Assembly (NCBI GenBank): GCA_900770515.1
Contig: CAAHDP010000017.1
Location: 1 to 14,266 of the forward strand
Length of the DNA stretch: 14,266 nt
Direction: 5' to 3'
Origin: an uncultured Prevotella sp.
Lineage (GTDB): Bacteria > Bacteroidota > Bacteroidia > Bacteroidales > Bacteroidaceae
The position numbers were made by a program, and so were the translations under genes. Shown piece after piece: positions 1 through 6,364 of this stretch. The notes beneath the pieces were generated by a model, which saw only the letters and a program-made list of their open reading frames with translations, searched no databases and was not told the DNA's origin. Each line of letters opens with the position of its first letter. Position 1 is the stretch's first letter.

Positions 1-321
1 ATCGGTGGTATCTTCCCAGCTATCGGTTATGTATTGACTACGATTCCTCAGGCTGTATTGGGCGGCTGTACCATCATGATGTTCGGTAGCATCCTCTTTG
101 CCGGTTTCGGCATGATGGCTCGCACGGGCTTCTCTCAGCGCAACATGGTTATTGTGAGCCTTTCGCTCAGCGTAGGTCTCGGCTTCACATCAGCCACGGG
201 CATGTTCAATATCTTCCCAGAGATTGTCCGCACCGTATTTGCCGATAACTGCGTGGCAGTAGTCTTCCTGCTCGCCGTTATCCTGAACCTCGTGTTGCCG
301 AAGAACATGGATAAAGCATAA
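1..321 (+). CDS. Nucleobase:cation symporter (uracil/xanthine permease type), C-terminal part
   Basis: The reading frame is open from base 1 and ends with TAA at 319-321, so only about the last 106 residues are present. The protein is very hydrophobic. It contains IPQAVLGGCTIMMFG, which matches the conserved IPxxVLGG segment late in the NCS2 family of uracil/xanthine/urate permeases, then further membrane helices and a short charged tail (LPKNMDKA). NCS2 proteins import nucleobases with a cation across the inner membrane. The xanthine phosphoribosyltransferase gene 1.4 kb downstream on the same strand makes xanthine or guanine a reasonable substrate, but that is inference because the substrate-binding helices lie outside the window. 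The ATG or TTG codons inside this stretch are not real starts. The family is clear; the exact substrate is open. Confidence 0.85.
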   Translation: MGGIFPAIGYVLTTIPQAVLGGCTIMMFGSILFAGFGMMARTGFSQRNMVIVSLSLSVGLGFTSATGMFNIFPEIVRTVFADNCVAVVFLLAVILNLVLPKNMDKA

Positions 322-327
322 TTGCAG

Positions 328-518
328 CACGCCCTGAAAGGGCAGAAGCTCCTAGCCCAGGGCAGCGCCCTGGGTATATGATGATTTTAACAACGTCGCC
401 CTGTAAGGGCAAAAGCTTCATATAATCAAAGCTTTTGCCCTTACAGGGCGACATTCTTGTTTGTATGTTAACCCAGGGTGTTACCCTGGGCTAAGAGCTT
501 CTGCCCTTTCAGGGCGTG
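328..518. repeat. Nested inverted repeat built of REP-like palindromes
   Basis: Outer arms at 328-375 and 471-518 (48 bp each) are inverted copies with four differences. Inner arms at 395-418 and 429-452 (24 bp) are perfect inverted copies around a 10-bp loop. Each arm also contains smaller palindromes, such as gccctgaaagggc (331-343), the pair cccagggc/gccctggg (356-374) and gccctgtaagggc (398-410). The element fills most of the gap between two convergent genes, so it could end transcription from both sides. Its makeup resembles clustered REP/BIME-type elements. Short palindromes with this gccctg..agggc core are, as far as I recall, common between Bacteroidota genes. Confidence 0.9.
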
Positions 519-573
519 TGGGGCAAAACTTGCGAAAGTTCAGTAAACTGTTAACTATAAACTATCAACTAAA

Positions 574-1560
574 TCACTGTCCTCCCAGTCTTTCGAAGAA
601 GGTGATGATCTCTTCGAAGGTCTTGAATTCATCGCTGCCGTATTCTATCGCCGTACCCATGAAACCATCGCATGGGCGAGGGTCGATGAAGTAGTCGCCG
701 TAGAGCAGGTTCTTCTGGTTGCAGAAGATGATGTGGTCGTAGGCTGGGGTAGAGAGATATTCCTCCACCCACGCCTGTACCTTCGCCATGTATTCATGGT
801 CGTTGGTAGGCGCAGGGGCAACGATATATACATTGTAATGCTCTATCAGCATCTCGTATGCCTTGTGCATGCTGCTGGTTGCTTTCATGTAACTGTCGTG
901 CAGGGCATCGAAGTCGATGTATACGATAGGGCGCTCCTTGCCGTTCTGTTTGTCGTCTATCCAGCGGATTACCGGACAGAGATAGTGGAATGCCACCTTG
1001 TCGATGAGTCGGTGCTCGCCATGGAAGTGGATGGCCTGCGGATAGTGCTCGTGGAAGAGGTCGAAGGTGTGAACCACCGGGTCTTCATCGCCGAAGAGAC
1101 CATAAACTCGTGCCTGCTCCTCGGGGGTGATGTCCTGGAAGCAGCGTTCGGTGATGTCGCGGTATTCCTTGATGAGTCCCTTGGTAACCATCAGTTCGTT
1201 TACTCCATCCTTTCTCGGGTTCTGGAACTCCTGCTTGCCGGTCATGCTGCTCATCGTGTTTCCCATCTCGAAGGCTGGGTTCACGAGGATGCGGTCGTAG
1301 CCTTTCAGCATCTCGGTGTACATGCCGCCCATCGAGGCGCCGATGATGAGGTCGGGCTTCTCAGCCTCTACCAGTTTCTGAAGCATTTCCACAGCTTCCT
1401 CAGGATGCACCGGAATGTCTTCTGCCACGAAGGTGGCGTTAGGCATCAGTTCCTGCAACATCTTCACGGTGCCGCTCTGACCAGAAGAGAGGAAACCGTG
1501 AACATACATAATCTTCTTGCCCGACATCAGGTCGGGGAATTGCTTGATATATGGATTCAT
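574..1560 (-). CDS. Fusion protein: YqiA/YcfP-like alpha/beta hydrolase plus NT5C-like HAD domain
   Basis: The protein has 328 residues. Residues 15-203 look like a YqiA/YcfP-type esterase: oxyanion motif HGF (21-23), nucleophile elbow GASMGG with Ser76, the acid-bearing segment GDEDPVV (Asp160 likely) and GEHR with His183 as probable catalytic His. Residues 210-328 resemble the 5'(3')-deoxyribonucleotidase (NT5C) branch of the HAD superfamily: motif I YIDFDALHD (Asp216, Asp218), a VAPAP segment at the usual motif II place, Lys283 in NQKNLLYGDY, and the acidic motif IDPRPCDG (Asp293) followed by GSDEF. E. coli YqiA is about 190 residues, so the extra 120 residues are a real second domain. Motif II seems to lack the usual Ser/Thr (APAP), so phosphatase activity is uncertain. 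A good promoter lies at 1623-1655. The gene is monocistronic, convergent with the permease and divergent from xpt. Substrates are unknown. Confidence 0.85.
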   Translation of the reverse strand: MNPYIKQFPDLMSGKKIMYVHGFLSSGQSGTVKMLQELMPNATFVAEDIPVHPEEAVEMLQKLVEAEKPDLIIGASMGGMYTEMLKGYDRILVNPAFEMGNTMSSMTGKQEFQNPRKDGVNELMVTKGLIKEYRDITERCFQDITPEEQARVYGLFGDEDPVVHTFDLFHEHYPQAIHFHGEHRLIDKVAFHYLCPVIRWIDDKQNGKERPIVYIDFDALHDSYMKATSSMHKAYEMLIEHYNVYIVAPAPTNDHEYMAKVQAWVEEYLSTPAYDHIIFCNQKNLLYGDYFIDPRPCDGFMGTAIEYGSDEFKTFEEIITFFERLGGQ

Positions 1561-1622
1561 ATTCTTATAGTTTTATAGGGGGTATCATATCATGCTCCCT
1601 GAACATCTTATTCATTTCTGCT

Positions 1623-1655
1623 GCAAAAATACGCTAAATTACAGACAAAACAAAA
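1623..1655 (-). promoter_or_regulatory. Promoter for the hydrolase/NT5C fusion gene
   Basis: Read on the minus strand, TTTTG (1655-1651) is followed after 19 bp by TATTTTTG (1631-1624), a full match to the Bacteroidota TAnnTTTG -7 element with a good -33 element. The expected transcript start leaves a leader of about 55 nt before the ATG at 1560. Confidence 0.75.
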
Positions 1656-1694
1656 TTATTGGGCGATAAACTTTCCCGTTTCCGAAAAAAGTAG

Positions 1695-1702
1695 TAATTT
1701 TG
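1695..1702 (+). promoter_or_regulatory. -7 promoter element of xpt
   Basis: TAATTTTG followed by C matches TAnnTTTG exactly. The -33 position (about 1671-1674, CTTT) is weak. The predicted leader is only about 25 nt, too short for a purine riboswitch, so any purine control would have to act through a protein on the DNA. Confidence 0.7.
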
Positions 1703-1734
1703 CACCCAATAACCATATTAAAGTTCAAGTCATA

Positions 1735-2301
1735 ATGGATTTACTGAAAGAAAGAATTATGAAGGAAGGCCGCTGCTTTCCTGGTGGAATCTTAAAAGTA
1801 GATAGCTTCGTAAATCATCAGATGGACCCTATCCTGATGATGGACCTGGCTAAGGAATTCGTGCGCCTTTTCAAGGACATCAATTACAACAAGATTGTTA
1901 CTATCGAGGCTTCGGGCATCGCTCCTGCCATCATGGTGGGTTATCTGACCAATCTCCCTGTTGTCTTCGTCAAGAAAAAGCAGCCTAAGACCATGGAGGG
2001 TATGATTACCTCGGTGGTTCACTCTTTTACCAAAGACCGTGACTATACGGTATGTGTAAGCAACAGCTACCTGACTCCTGAAGACCGTGTTATCTTCATC
2101 GACGACTTCCTCGCCAACGGTAACGCTTCCAAGGGTGTGATGGATCTCTGCGAGAAGGCTGGTGCCAAGATTGAGGCAATGGGCTTCATCATCGAGAAGG
2201 CATTCCAGCATGGTGGTGATTTCCTGCGCAAGGAAGGAATCCGTTATGAGGCTCTAGCCACAGTAGAGAGCCTGGATGATTGCAAGATTGTATTGAAATA
2301 A
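1735..2301 (+). CDS. xpt: Xanthine phosphoribosyltransferase
   Basis: The protein has 188 residues, close to the usual 190 or so for this enzyme. It transfers the phosphoribosyl group of PRPP to xanthine to give XMP, a cytoplasmic purine salvage step. The PRPP-binding loop [14 protein letters not shown] holds the two acidic residues at 123-124 followed by FLANG, a signature of the Xpt branch. [12 protein letters not shown] (about residues 76-87) corresponds to the conserved basic stretch of the family, and IEASGIAPA near residue 60 to the phosphate/purine-site region. The ATG at 1735 follows a -7 promoter element by about 30 bp; there is no Shine-Dalgarno sequence, as is normal in this phylum. 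A nucleobase permease lies upstream on the same strand but is separated by an opposing gene, so the two are not an operon. Confidence 0.95.
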   Translation: MDLLKERIMKEGRCFPGGILKVDSFVNHQMDPILMMDLAKEFVRLFKDINYNKIVTIEASGIAPAIMVGYLTNLPVVFVKKKQPKTMEGMITSVVHSFTKDRDYTVCVSNSYLTPEDRVIFIDDFLANGNASKGVMDLCEKAGAKIEAMGFIIEKAFQHGGDFLRKEGIRYEALATVESLDDCKIVLK

Positions 2302-2370
2302 ATAAGAATTATAGTAGAACATATCCCGCTAGGCATCCCGGCGGATTGGTGTGTTTGGAGAAAAGATATT

Positions 2371-2432
2371 TTTTCCCTTAAGGCTAAAAATATTTAGCCT
2401 TAAGGGAAAATAAATTTAGCCTTAAGGCTAAA
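2371..2432. terminator. Bidirectional terminator made of a three-unit palindrome array
   Basis: ttttcccttaaggctaaa (2371-2388) pairs perfectly over 18 bp with 2393-2410 across a 4-bp loop. A further perfect 18-bp palindrome, tttagccttaaggctaaa, follows at 2415-2432. The same half-site (tttagcctta) therefore recurs four times. The array lies between the convergent xpt and SGNH hydrolase genes, and the A/T tracts on both sides suit termination in both directions. Confidence 0.8.
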
Positions 2433-2467
2433 TATATGAGGATGTATCTTCTTGATAAGATGATGAC

Positions 2468-3664
2468 TTACTTGATGATGTCTGCGGCATAGATTCCCAT
2501 TGCCTTATATCCTGCCGGATTCGGGTGGAGCCAGTCGTTGCTGGCGTATTCCCGCTTCATCCTTCTGTCGTCATTCGGGTCTTGCAGCAGTTTGGCAAAA
2601 TCCAGAATGCCATCCACCTTCTTTGCCTGGCTGCGAATCCAGTCGTTCACGTAGAGGCGGGCGGCTTCATGAAAATGACTGTAATAGCCGGCGCCCTTGA
2701 AAGGCGTGATGGTGCCCAGGTAAACCTTCTTCTTCTGGGCTTTCGCCTTCCTTACCATTCCCTGTATGCTCTCGATAATCTGGCGTGCCACCGTTTCGCT
2801 GTTGCCGCTCTTGGCTGCTCCGATGTCGTTGATGCCTTCGAAGATAATCACCTTCTTTACGCCACTCTGCATCAGGATGTCACGGTCGAAGCGCTCCTTG
2901 GCGAGTGCTCCGAATCCGCCCGGCACGGTTACCCGGTTGTTGCCGATGCCCAGGTTCAATACGCCCTGGTTGGTTATCTTATGCTTCAGCTGCAGCATCT
3001 CCGACATGACGTCGGGCCATCGGTTCTGCGCATTATCCGTAGAGCATTTGCCGTCGGTGATGGAGTTGCCCATGATGGCGATGGCGCTCATGTTGTTGCT
3101 CATGGTATACACGTCGATGCCGCTGATGTTGTACCAGTGGTTCTCTCTGAAAGCCTTCTCGAAGTTGGAGTGGGCGTTGGTTACACCTTTCATGATATAA
3201 GAGGTGGTACGCGAACCCATGTGCACGGTGGGCACTTCGGGAGCCGAGGTGTAGTTGATGGTGATGGCTACACGCTCCAGGTTTCTGAGCTTGAACTTCA
3301 GGGCGTCGCTCACTATCTGCTTGCCGGCAGGAATGATGGTCTTGTAGCTGTTGCTGAACTTGAAGTATTGTGCCGATTTGGCATCGATGCTGAACGAGTC
3401 CTTGGCGTGAGCGATGTAGATGGAACGGATTTCCACGGGTTGCATCGAATAGATGTTACTCAACTTGAGGCGAATCACGTCGCCTCCTATGCTTACCTTT
3501 ACCACCTGGCGCACCGAGCGGTTGGTCATGCAGTTGTTATAGGGCATAAATGATCTGACTACAGTTTGCGGAGCTGTGGCCCAGGTGCCTACCCAGTTCT
3601 GTGCTAGAGAATATGTTGACAGGGCACAGAACACCATTAAAAAAACTAATAATCTTTTCATCAT
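2468..3664 (-). CDS. Secreted SGNH/GDSL-family hydrolase
   Basis: The protein has 398 residues from the chosen start. The N-terminus MMKRLLVFLMVFCALSTYSLAQ is a typical signal peptide, probably cut near Ala-Gln. The mature start NWVGTWATAPQTV is typical of the GDSL esterases that begin with a GTW..AP segment, and a beta-rich domain precedes the catalytic domain. The SGNH blocks are present: GNSITDG (block I with the nucleophile Ser; Asn replaces the Asp of GDSI), GIGNNRV near block II, GINDIG (block III Asn) and DWLHPN (block V Asp and His). It is likely an exported esterase acting on acetylated glycans or lipids; the substrate cannot be read from the sequence. The ORF extends to 3700, but the promoter elements at 3670-3700 lie within that extension, so the start is the ATG at 3664 or the adjacent one at 3661. 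Confidence 0.9.
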   Translation of the reverse strand: MMKRLLVFLMVFCALSTYSLAQNWVGTWATAPQTVVRSFMPYNNCMTNRSVRQVVKVSIGGDVIRLKLSNIYSMQPVEIRSIYIAHAKDSFSIDAKSAQYFKFSNSYKTIIPAGKQIVSDALKFKLRNLERVAITINYTSAPEVPTVHMGSRTTSYIMKGVTNAHSNFEKAFRENHWYNISGIDVYTMSNNMSAIAIMGNSITDGKCSTDNAQNRWPDVMSEMLQLKHKITNQGVLNLGIGNNRVTVPGGFGALAKERFDRDILMQSGVKKVIIFEGINDIGAAKSGNSETVARQIIESIQGMVRKAKAQKKKVYLGTITPFKGAGYYSHFHEAARLYVNDWIRSQAKKVDGILDFAKLLQDPNDDRRMKREYASNDWLHPNPAGYKAMGIYAADIIK

Positions 3665-3669
3665 ACGTG

Positions 3670-3700
3670 CAAAGTTAGATAGAAAAGCCAATAAAACCAA
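3670..3700 (-). promoter_or_regulatory. Promoter for the SGNH hydrolase, abutting its start codon
   Basis: On the minus strand TTG (3700-3698), 20 bp, then TAACTTTG (3677-3670). Only five bases (CACGT) lie between this element and the ATG at 3664, so the transcript would begin at or within a few bases of the start codon, giving a leaderless or nearly leaderless mRNA. Confidence 0.75.
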
Positions 3701-3728
3701 GAAATTTAAAAACTTTTTTCATAAAACT

Positions 3729-3759
3729 TTGGATAATAAGGGGAAAAGTTGTACCTTTG
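3729..3759 (+). promoter_or_regulatory. Promoter for the sugar transporter
   Basis: TTTG (TTG at 3729-3731), 20 bp, then TACCTTTG (3752-3759). It is back to back with the SGNH hydrolase promoter; the two -33 elements are 28 bp apart. The predicted leader before the ATG at 3787 is about 20 nt. Confidence 0.75.
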
Positions 3760-3786
3760 CCAAAAATTCTAACTAAATGTAAATCT

Positions 3787-4995
3787 ATGAGTTCAAGTAA
3801 AAGTTTTGCGATTCCATTGTCGTTCATTGGAATCATGTTTTTCTCATTAGGCTTTGCCTTGGGAATCAATTCATTGCTGGTGCCGGTGTTGCAGGGTTCG
3901 TTGGGTATCTCCAACGCAGCTTCTTATCTCATCATTGCGGCAACTTTCATTCCGTTTCTGGTATTCGGTTATCCGGCAGGTCTCACCATCAAGGCGATAG
4001 GCTATAAGAAGACGATGTCGCTATCGTTCGTTATCTTTGCTGCGGCATTCTATCTCTTCATCCTTTCTGCCGACGAGAAGAGTTTTCCTCTCTTCCTGCT
4101 GGCTTCGTTTGTGAGTGGTGCTGCCAATGCCTATCTTCAGGCTTCGGTAAACCCTTACATCACCATCCTGGGTCCTCTGGATAGTGCGGCAAAGCGCATC
4201 AGTATGATGGGTATCTGCAACAAGTTGGCATGGCCTATCCCATCCATATTCATCGTGTGGCTGCTGGGTAAGGACGTGCATCTCATTGGCATCGAAGACC
4301 TCTCTAAGCCATTCTGGATTATCATCGTTGCCTTCCTGGCGCTGGGCGTGCTGGCATTCGTGGCTCCATTGCCTGAGGTGAAGGCTGCCGGAGAAGATGA
4401 GTCTGACGGTGAAGAGGCTGCAGCCTGTGCCTATGCTGCCACCAAGAATTCTGTGTTCCAGTTCACTCACTTGCTGTTGGGCTGTCTGGCATTGTTCCTC
4501 TATGTGGGTGTTGAAACCGTATCGCTCGGAACCCTGGTGGATTATGCCAACTCTCTAGGCTTGCCTGGTGCGGCAAACTATGCGTGGATTGCTCCTATCG
4601 GCATCGTCATCGGTTACATCTGCGGCATCATCCTGATTCCTAAGTACATGAGTCAGGCTGTGGCATTGAAGCTCTGTTCGTTCCTGGCGATAGCAGGAGC
4701 TTTGCTGGTGGTTCTTACTCCAGCCGAGGTTTCCATCTATTTCATCTCATTGATGGCATTGGGCTGCTCCCTGATGTGGCCTTCACTCTGGCCTCTGGCA
4801 ATGGCAGATTTGGGTAAGTTTACCAAGGCAGGTTCTTCGTTGCTCATCATGGCGATGTTTGGCGGCGCCGTTCTTCCTACGCTTTATGGCAGTTTGAAGG
4901 ATGCCGTAGGTGCTCAGCAGGCATATTGGCTCTGCCTTCCATGCTTCCTCTACATCCTGTATTACAGCATCCACGGATATAAGATCCGTTCATAA
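3787..4995 (+). CDS. Sugar MFS transporter, FucP/GluP-like
   Basis: The protein has 402 residues and about twelve hydrophobic segments, as expected for a major facilitator. The N-terminal half carries the FucP-family features: LGFALGINSLLVPVLQ in helix 1, GYPAGLTIKAIGYKK between helices 2 and 3, and ASVNPYITILGP, the counterpart of the QxAxNPYxxxLG motif of fucose/glucose/galactose:H+ symporters. AAKRISMMGICNKLAWPI continues the family pattern. The central loop is acidic (EDESDGEEAA). It probably imports a hexose by proton symport across the inner membrane; the exact sugar is not clear. The longer ORF starting with TTG at 3757 is rejected because that codon lies inside the promoter -7 element. 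A start-stop pair ATG-TAA sits at 3777-3782, just before the true start. A terminator follows at 5028. Confidence 0.9.
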   Translation: MSSSKSFAIPLSFIGIMFFSLGFALGINSLLVPVLQGSLGISNAASYLIIAATFIPFLVFGYPAGLTIKAIGYKKTMSLSFVIFAAAFYLFILSADEKSFPLFLLASFVSGAANAYLQASVNPYITILGPLDSAAKRISMMGICNKLAWPIPSIFIVWLLGKDVHLIGIEDLSKPFWIIIVAFLALGVLAFVAPLPEVKAAGEDESDGEEAAACAYAATKNSVFQFTHLLLGCLALFLYVGVETVSLGTLVDYANSLGLPGAANYAWIAPIGIVIGYICGIILIPKYMSQAVALKLCSFLAIAGALLVVLTPAEVSIYFISLMALGCSLMWPSLWPLAMADLGKFTKAGSSLLIMAMFGGAVLPTLYGSLKDAVGAQQAYWLCLPCFLYILYYSIHGYKIRS

Positions 4996-5027
4996 TAGGG
5001 TACATTTCATCCCCTATATATAATAAT

Positions 5028-5072
5028 GTGTATCCTTATTGCTTTCTTCCTGAAAGAGCAGTAAGGATACAT
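5028..5072 (+). terminator. Terminator after the sugar transporter
   Basis: An imperfect hairpin with tgtatcctta (5028-5037) pairing with taaggataca (5062-5071); the inner stem is bulged (ttgctttc against gaaagagca). It is followed by ttttctgttt. It resembles the hairpins at 12783 and 13780. Confidence 0.75.
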
Positions 5073-5132
5073 TTTCTGTTTAAACAATCTTAAAAAATGG
5101 AGTCTTCGGTAACACCCCATTCTTTTTTTAAG

Positions 5133-5140
5133 TAAATTTG
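5133..5140 (+). promoter_or_regulatory. Probable -7 element for the fimbrial-type lipoprotein gene
   Basis: TAAATTTG followed by C matches TAnnTTTG, but no clear TTG lies 18-21 bp upstream. The leader would be about 95 nt; nothing recognisable is seen in it. Confidence 0.5.
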
Positions 5141-5239
5141 CAGTAACGCAACTGTAACTAACAATCGTCTGTACCATTCGGTTGGCATTGCCGATAACAC
5201 TGGGATATTCCTGGCGTCTGACCTAAATCTAGGTTGAAG

Positions 5240-6163
5240 ATGAAGAATTTTAGAAGCATAGGCCTGATGCTGGTCTTCGTAGCTAGCCTGTTGGTTGGCT
5301 GTACATCAGACAATGTGATGACTGGTTCATCACAAGTAGAAAACCAAGAGGTTGTGTTCAATCTATTTGAGCATTCCATCTCCGGACTCGAAACGAGAGG
5401 CGATGAATCTGGCAATAAGGCATTGGCAGACTGCGGCTTGTTTTCGGAGCTGGAACTGGCTATGGTTCCTAAGGGGGGAACCATGAAGTCGGCGTACTAT
5501 TTTCGTCAGGATGACTCCATGAATGGTTTCGGACAGATGAAGCTTCAGGTTCCTACGGGTACTTATCAGCTTGTGATAGTAGCAGCCAATACACCTAAGC
5601 CTATCAATACAAAGAATAGAATCGATATCAAGTCGCTTACAGAAGTTGATTTCCCGAACAATCAGGTTTCTGACATGGCTTACTGCTATAAGGAGGTGAC
5701 TGTCGCTTCTACAGGTAAAACTCAGACCATCGATTGTGTGCTTAAGCGTGCTGTGGCGTGTGTCACTTTGGAGACCACGGATAAGGTGCTTGACAATCTG
5801 AAGTCTTTCAGCATCAACATATCGGGTAATTTGGGAAATGTATTCAATCCGTCAACGGGGCATTGCTTGGCTATGGCACCCATCAATAAAGTAGTTAATG
5901 TGTCGAAACCGTCAGGTAAGGGTTTGACGCTTGATATCTATGTTCTTTTGGGTGAAGATGAGGTCAGCGATGTTTCTTTGTCTACCACGGCTACGGATAT
6001 CGATGGCAAAGAGATTAAATCTACGAGTTTTCAGAATGTTCATCTGGTCGCCGGCAAGCGAACCACTTATAAGGGTCCGTTCTTCAGTTATACCAATAAA
6101 TTTTCGGTAAGTATTACGGAAGCAGATATTACGGATTCCGGCTTTAGCAAGGTATTTGAGTAG
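5240..6163 (+). CDS. FimB/Mfa2-like fimbrial lipoprotein
   Basis: The protein has 307 residues from the chosen ATG. The N-terminus is a lipoprotein signal ending in LLVGC, with Cys21 as the lipidated residue, so the protein is anchored in a membrane, probably the outer membrane. The layout fits Bacteroidota FimB/Mfa2-type fimbrillin proteins: an early beta domain ending in LQVPTGTYQLVIVAANT; then DMAYCYKEVTV and TIDCVLKRAVACVTLETTD, close to the family's usual segment (an aromatic, KEVTV, then KRAVAKV-like); and a late FQNVHLVAGKRTTYKGPFF before the C-terminal strand. Such proteins anchor or cap fimbriae, but no fimbrillin or tip gene is nearby, so it stands alone. The ORF could open two codons earlier at a TTG (5234); the ATG at 5240 gives a normal lipoprotein start. 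Family assignment is moderately sure, the fimbrial role less so. Confidence 0.7.
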   Translation: MKNFRSIGLMLVFVASLLVGCTSDNVMTGSSQVENQEVVFNLFEHSISGLETRGDESGNKALADCGLFSELELAMVPKGGTMKSAYYFRQDDSMNGFGQMKLQVPTGTYQLVIVAANTPKPINTKNRIDIKSLTEVDFPNNQVSDMAYCYKEVTVASTGKTQTIDCVLKRAVACVTLETTDKVLDNLKSFSINISGNLGNVFNPSTGHCLAMAPINKVVNVSKPSGKGLTLDIYVLLGEDEVSDVSLSTTATDIDGKEIKSTSFQNVHLVAGKRTTYKGPFFSYTNKFSVSITEADITDSGFSKVFE

Positions 6164-6183
6164 AGCCTGGTTGCGGCAGAAAA

Positions 6184-6223
6184 TTGCCCTAGTTGGGGGC
6201 AACTTCTTGCCCTAGTTAGGCAA
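6184..6223. repeat. Two tandem hairpin-forming repeats
   Basis: ttgccctagttgggggcaa (6184-6202) and ttgccctagttaggcaa (6207-6223) are direct repeats spaced 23 bp apart. Each is also a small inverted repeat (ttgccc/gggcaa and ttgcc/ggcaa). They follow the lipoprotein stop codon by 20 bp and might end transcription, although no T-tract follows. Confidence 0.75.
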
Positions 6224-6310
6224 AACTCCTTAGGAAAATGTGATGAATGTGGAGAAAAGTCCTTAGGAAAATGTGATAAATATGCTTAAAAGTCCTTAGG
6301 AAAATGTGAT
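6223..6310. repeat. Three-copy repeat array, 33-bp period, upstream of the ATPase promoter
   Basis: A 22-bp unit, aaaNtccttaggaaaatgtgat, occurs at 6223-6244, 6256-6277 and 6289-6310. It varies at one position (c, g, g). The two 11-bp spacers differ in sequence, so start-to-start distance is exactly 33 bp, about three helical turns. The core tcct-t-agga is a palindrome with one central base. The last copy ends 7 bp before the -33 element of the ATPase gene. This arrangement fits a row of protein-binding sites on one face of the DNA. Confidence 0.9.
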
Positions 6311-6317
6311 TTTTCTT

Positions 6318-6346
6318 TTGTAATCCGTTGTTTATTAGTATCTTTG
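6318..6346 (+). promoter_or_regulatory. Promoter for the DUF4143 ATPase
   Basis: TTG (6318-6320), 18 bp, then TATCTTTG (6339-6346), both matching the Bacteroidota consensus. The ATG at 6365 is about 18 bp downstream, so the leader is very short. Confidence 0.75.
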
Positions 6347-6364
6347 CAGAAAAATGCATAAAGT

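Noticed and set aside
461..694. 77-aa ORF starting inside the nested repeat (contains PGLRASALSGR)
   Set aside because: The first part is the translation of the palindromic repeat and the rest is antisense to the hydrolase gene; this peptide motif is a typical false ORF product of such repeats.
733..1578. 281-aa plus-strand ORF opposite the hydrolase/NT5C fusion
   Set aside because: Composition is that of an antisense shadow with no motif; the minus-strand protein has clear catalytic motifs and a promoter.
1703..1734. Purine riboswitch before xpt
   Set aside because: The predicted leader is only about 25-30 nt, too short for the aptamer.
2525..3553. 342-aa plus-strand ORF opposite the SGNH hydrolase
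   Set aside because: Rich in Val, His and Gly as expected of an antisense frame; the minus strand has a signal peptide and all SGNH blocks.
3665..3700. Longer N-terminus of the SGNH hydrolase (start at 3700)
   Set aside because: The promoter elements lie within this stretch and the signal peptide fits the start at 3664.
3757..3786. TTG start for the sugar transporter
   Set aside because: This codon lies inside the TACCTTTG promoter element, so it cannot be in the mRNA.
6223..6310. CRISPR array
   Set aside because: Only three repeats with 11-bp spacers; spacers are far too short and there are no cas genes.
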